From the NCBI GenBank assembly GCA_054601695.1, contig BAAHQB010000260.1, positions 186,001 through 250,000 of the forward strand: a stretch of 64,000 nucleotides of DNA, read 5' to 3'. The DNA is from Amorphochlora amoebiformis. Lineage: Eukaryota; Cercozoa; Chlorarachniophyceae. Each line of letters starts with the position of its first letter. Positions within the stretch are counted from its first letter, which is position 1. Positions 1 through 64,000 of the stretch are shown here, piece by piece. The translations under genes and the position numbers were made by a program. The notes beneath the pieces were generated by a model. The model made no database searches and was not told the DNA's origin. It saw only the letters and a list, made by a program, of their open reading frames with translations.

Positions 1-18405
<18,405 letters not shown>

Positions 18406-18698
18406 TTGGAGTTCTTGGGGTGCTGGGAGATGGAGGGGAGATGGAACTGGGAGTACCGAGGGCGATGGCCAACGAACCAGGGGACGATTTTATCGTATTT
18501 TGTCCAAAGGATATGAGGATATCTTCTATTATGATATGTCAAATATCTGAAACAAATAGATATATTATATATTGAGGATAAGATATAGTAACATGTTCTA
18601 AACGCAGTTCTAAACACCAAACGGATCAAAATCGAACAGCGAACAGGAGATAATTCTTTTGGGGTATAAATCACCCAAAAACCGCCACTGGACAAAAT
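18406..18698. promoter_or_regulatory. Bidirectional promoter region between genes A and B
   Basis: About 290 bases of non-repetitive sequence between the two divergent start codons (ATG at 18405 on minus, ATG at 18699 on plus). It holds almost no TA microsatellite, unlike the flanking introns. A TATAAA lies at 18665-18670, about 30 bases before the plus-strand ATG, within the imperfect palindrome GGGTATAAATCACCC. Inferred from the divergent gene starts. Confidence 0.6.
18665..18670 (+). promoter_or_regulatory. TATAAA box candidate for gene B
   Basis: Perfect TATAAA in an otherwise mixed-composition promoter region, 29 bases upstream of the proposed gene B start codon. The spacing would place transcription start at or very near the ATG, so the leader would be minimal or the true start codon later. 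Confidence 0.4.
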
Positions 18699-38349
<19,651 letters not shown>

Positions 38350-38646
38350 TATCCCTCTGAAATTTCGCGATACCTGGGCATGAGATGATTTGATTTTCTT
38401 GCTTTATATGAATGAATTTTGCGAGGAGGGTTAAAACAGGTAAGGGGGGGGGGGGGCGAGAGAAGGAAACTGTTTGACAACCCTCTGCGCGAGTCGATGA
38501 CAGCCAAGTCGCCGCGGGAAAGAAATAATTATTATTTTGTTTTTAATTCCGCGCTAATTTGAATCCCCGGTAATATCTCTGAATCCCACGACGCTAACTT
38601 TAAAGGGTTTAGGATATTTCTTCAGATTTTCGCGCACCTGACCCCG
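38350..38646. promoter_or_regulatory. Bidirectional promoter region between genes C and D
   Basis: About 297 bases between divergent start codons, of mixed composition and free of TA microsatellite. It includes a G13-type run near 38443-38456 and an AATTATTATTTTG stretch near 38527. No TATA box is obvious. The palindrome GTCACGTGAC (38151-38160, E-box/G-box-like) lies nearby, inside exon 2 of gene C. Confidence 0.55.
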
Positions 38647-46245
<7,599 letters not shown>

Positions 46246-46864
46246 AATCTATTTAAATAGATACACCTAGTTAGACAGACTAGCGCTAGTGGGAGGGAGC
46301 CAGGGATTTATCTAGAATGTGATGATAAAGCCATTTATGGGTAGGAGATGGTCTAGATTGTACTAGCTATTGTTGATGACTTCAGAACCGGTGCATGATC
46401 GCCGACGTTATCCTAATTATAATAAGAACTTCAAAAAGAGCAAATTGTAGTTCTAGTAGTTATACTGACTCTACTAACTTGACTCTAGTTGACTACTAGA
46501 CTAGACTGAAGCTATGATCTCTAGGATCTAGATGATCATCATCTATGATCATTATCTAGATTCAAGTTTATGTATGTGTAGTATTATATACTAGATTCTA
46601 GAGATTTACTAGATCTACTAATCATATTAGAGTCATAGGCTAGTTCAAGGCGTAATGCTTAGGCAGAGATTTAGTTTTGTACTGGATATAACTAGTTTAA
46701 GTCATAAATGTTTGTTATATTTCGTTCTGGCACACATAAACCTAAGTTCTACAACTTAATAAGTATTATATTAATAATCTAGATAATATTATACTACTAG
46801 ATGATACCCGACTAGTCTGAGCTGTAGTATCTAGATCTACGGTATCAGATCATAAACCATGCTA
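46246..46864. other. Convergent intergenic region between genes D and E, CTAG-rich
   Basis: 619 bases of mixed sequence without microsatellite, dense in CTAG, TCTAGA and ACTAGACTAG words (especially 46440-46630 and 46780-46840). Both genes end here on opposite strands. No ORF or RNA gene is recognised; it presumably holds both 3' untranslated regions. Confidence 0.65.
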
Positions 46865-49998
<3,134 letters not shown>

Positions 49999-50103
49999 TT
50001 CCCGGGGATAGTCAAGCACAATTGGATATACAGATATCTAAATATTAATATCTGCTCAATCTCTCGAACGCTTTCCGTCGGCGGCCCAGAAACTCATTGT
50101 TGC
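49999..50103. promoter_or_regulatory. Short bidirectional promoter region between genes E and F
   Basis: Only 105 bases between the divergent start codons of Mpv17 and Galpha. Mixed composition with no TATA box or other motif recognised. If an upstream exon of gene E exists, it would overlap this space. Confidence 0.45.

Positions 50104-64000
<13,897 letters not shown>

Overview
This is a stretch of a large, repeat-rich eukaryotic nuclear genome. Most of the window is (TA)n microsatellite with CA/TG, GA/CT and AAT tracts and blocks of degenerate TTAGGG telomere-like repeat. Long Tyr-Ile open frames are only translated (TA)n. The real coding sequence lies in short non-repetitive islands, mostly 20-150 bases, flanked by AG and GT. 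When the islands are joined by splice phase they give six protein-coding genes. TTAGGG-type repeats, GT-AG introns, a Galpha subunit, an Mpv17 protein and a putative bipartite (signal plus transit-like) leader suggest a unicellular eukaryote, possibly an alga with a complex plastid. I cannot name the species.

The layout strictly alternates in strand. Gene A (minus, 18405 to 2421, 25 exons) is a 12-TM MFS transporter. Gene B (plus, 18699 to 23807) is an unrecognised protein. Gene C (minus, 38349 to 26305, about 20 exons) is a helical protein with a duplicated module and a leader that looks like plastid targeting. Gene D (plus, 38647 to 46245, 13 exons) is phosphoserine phosphatase. Gene E (minus, 49998 to 46865, 5 exons) is an Mpv17/PMP22-family membrane protein. 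Gene F (plus, 50104 to beyond 63474, at least 19 exons) is a divergent heterotrimeric G-protein alpha subunit. Pairs A/B, C/D and E/F are divergent, with only about 290, 297 and 105 bases between start codons. The three regions at 3' ends of genes (1-960, about 24300-25080, 46246-46860) are visibly rich in CTAG.

The most unusual pattern is a set of exon echoes: decayed extra copies of single exons lying in neighbouring introns, seen in genes A, C and F. At least one pair in gene A keeps frame and splice sites and could be a mutually exclusive exon pair. Introns also carry long TTAGGG-like arrays, and several splice acceptors lie directly in or beside that repeat.

No functional pathway links the six genes. 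All exon calls come from reading splice sites, phase and family resemblance by eye; no alignment or transcript was available.
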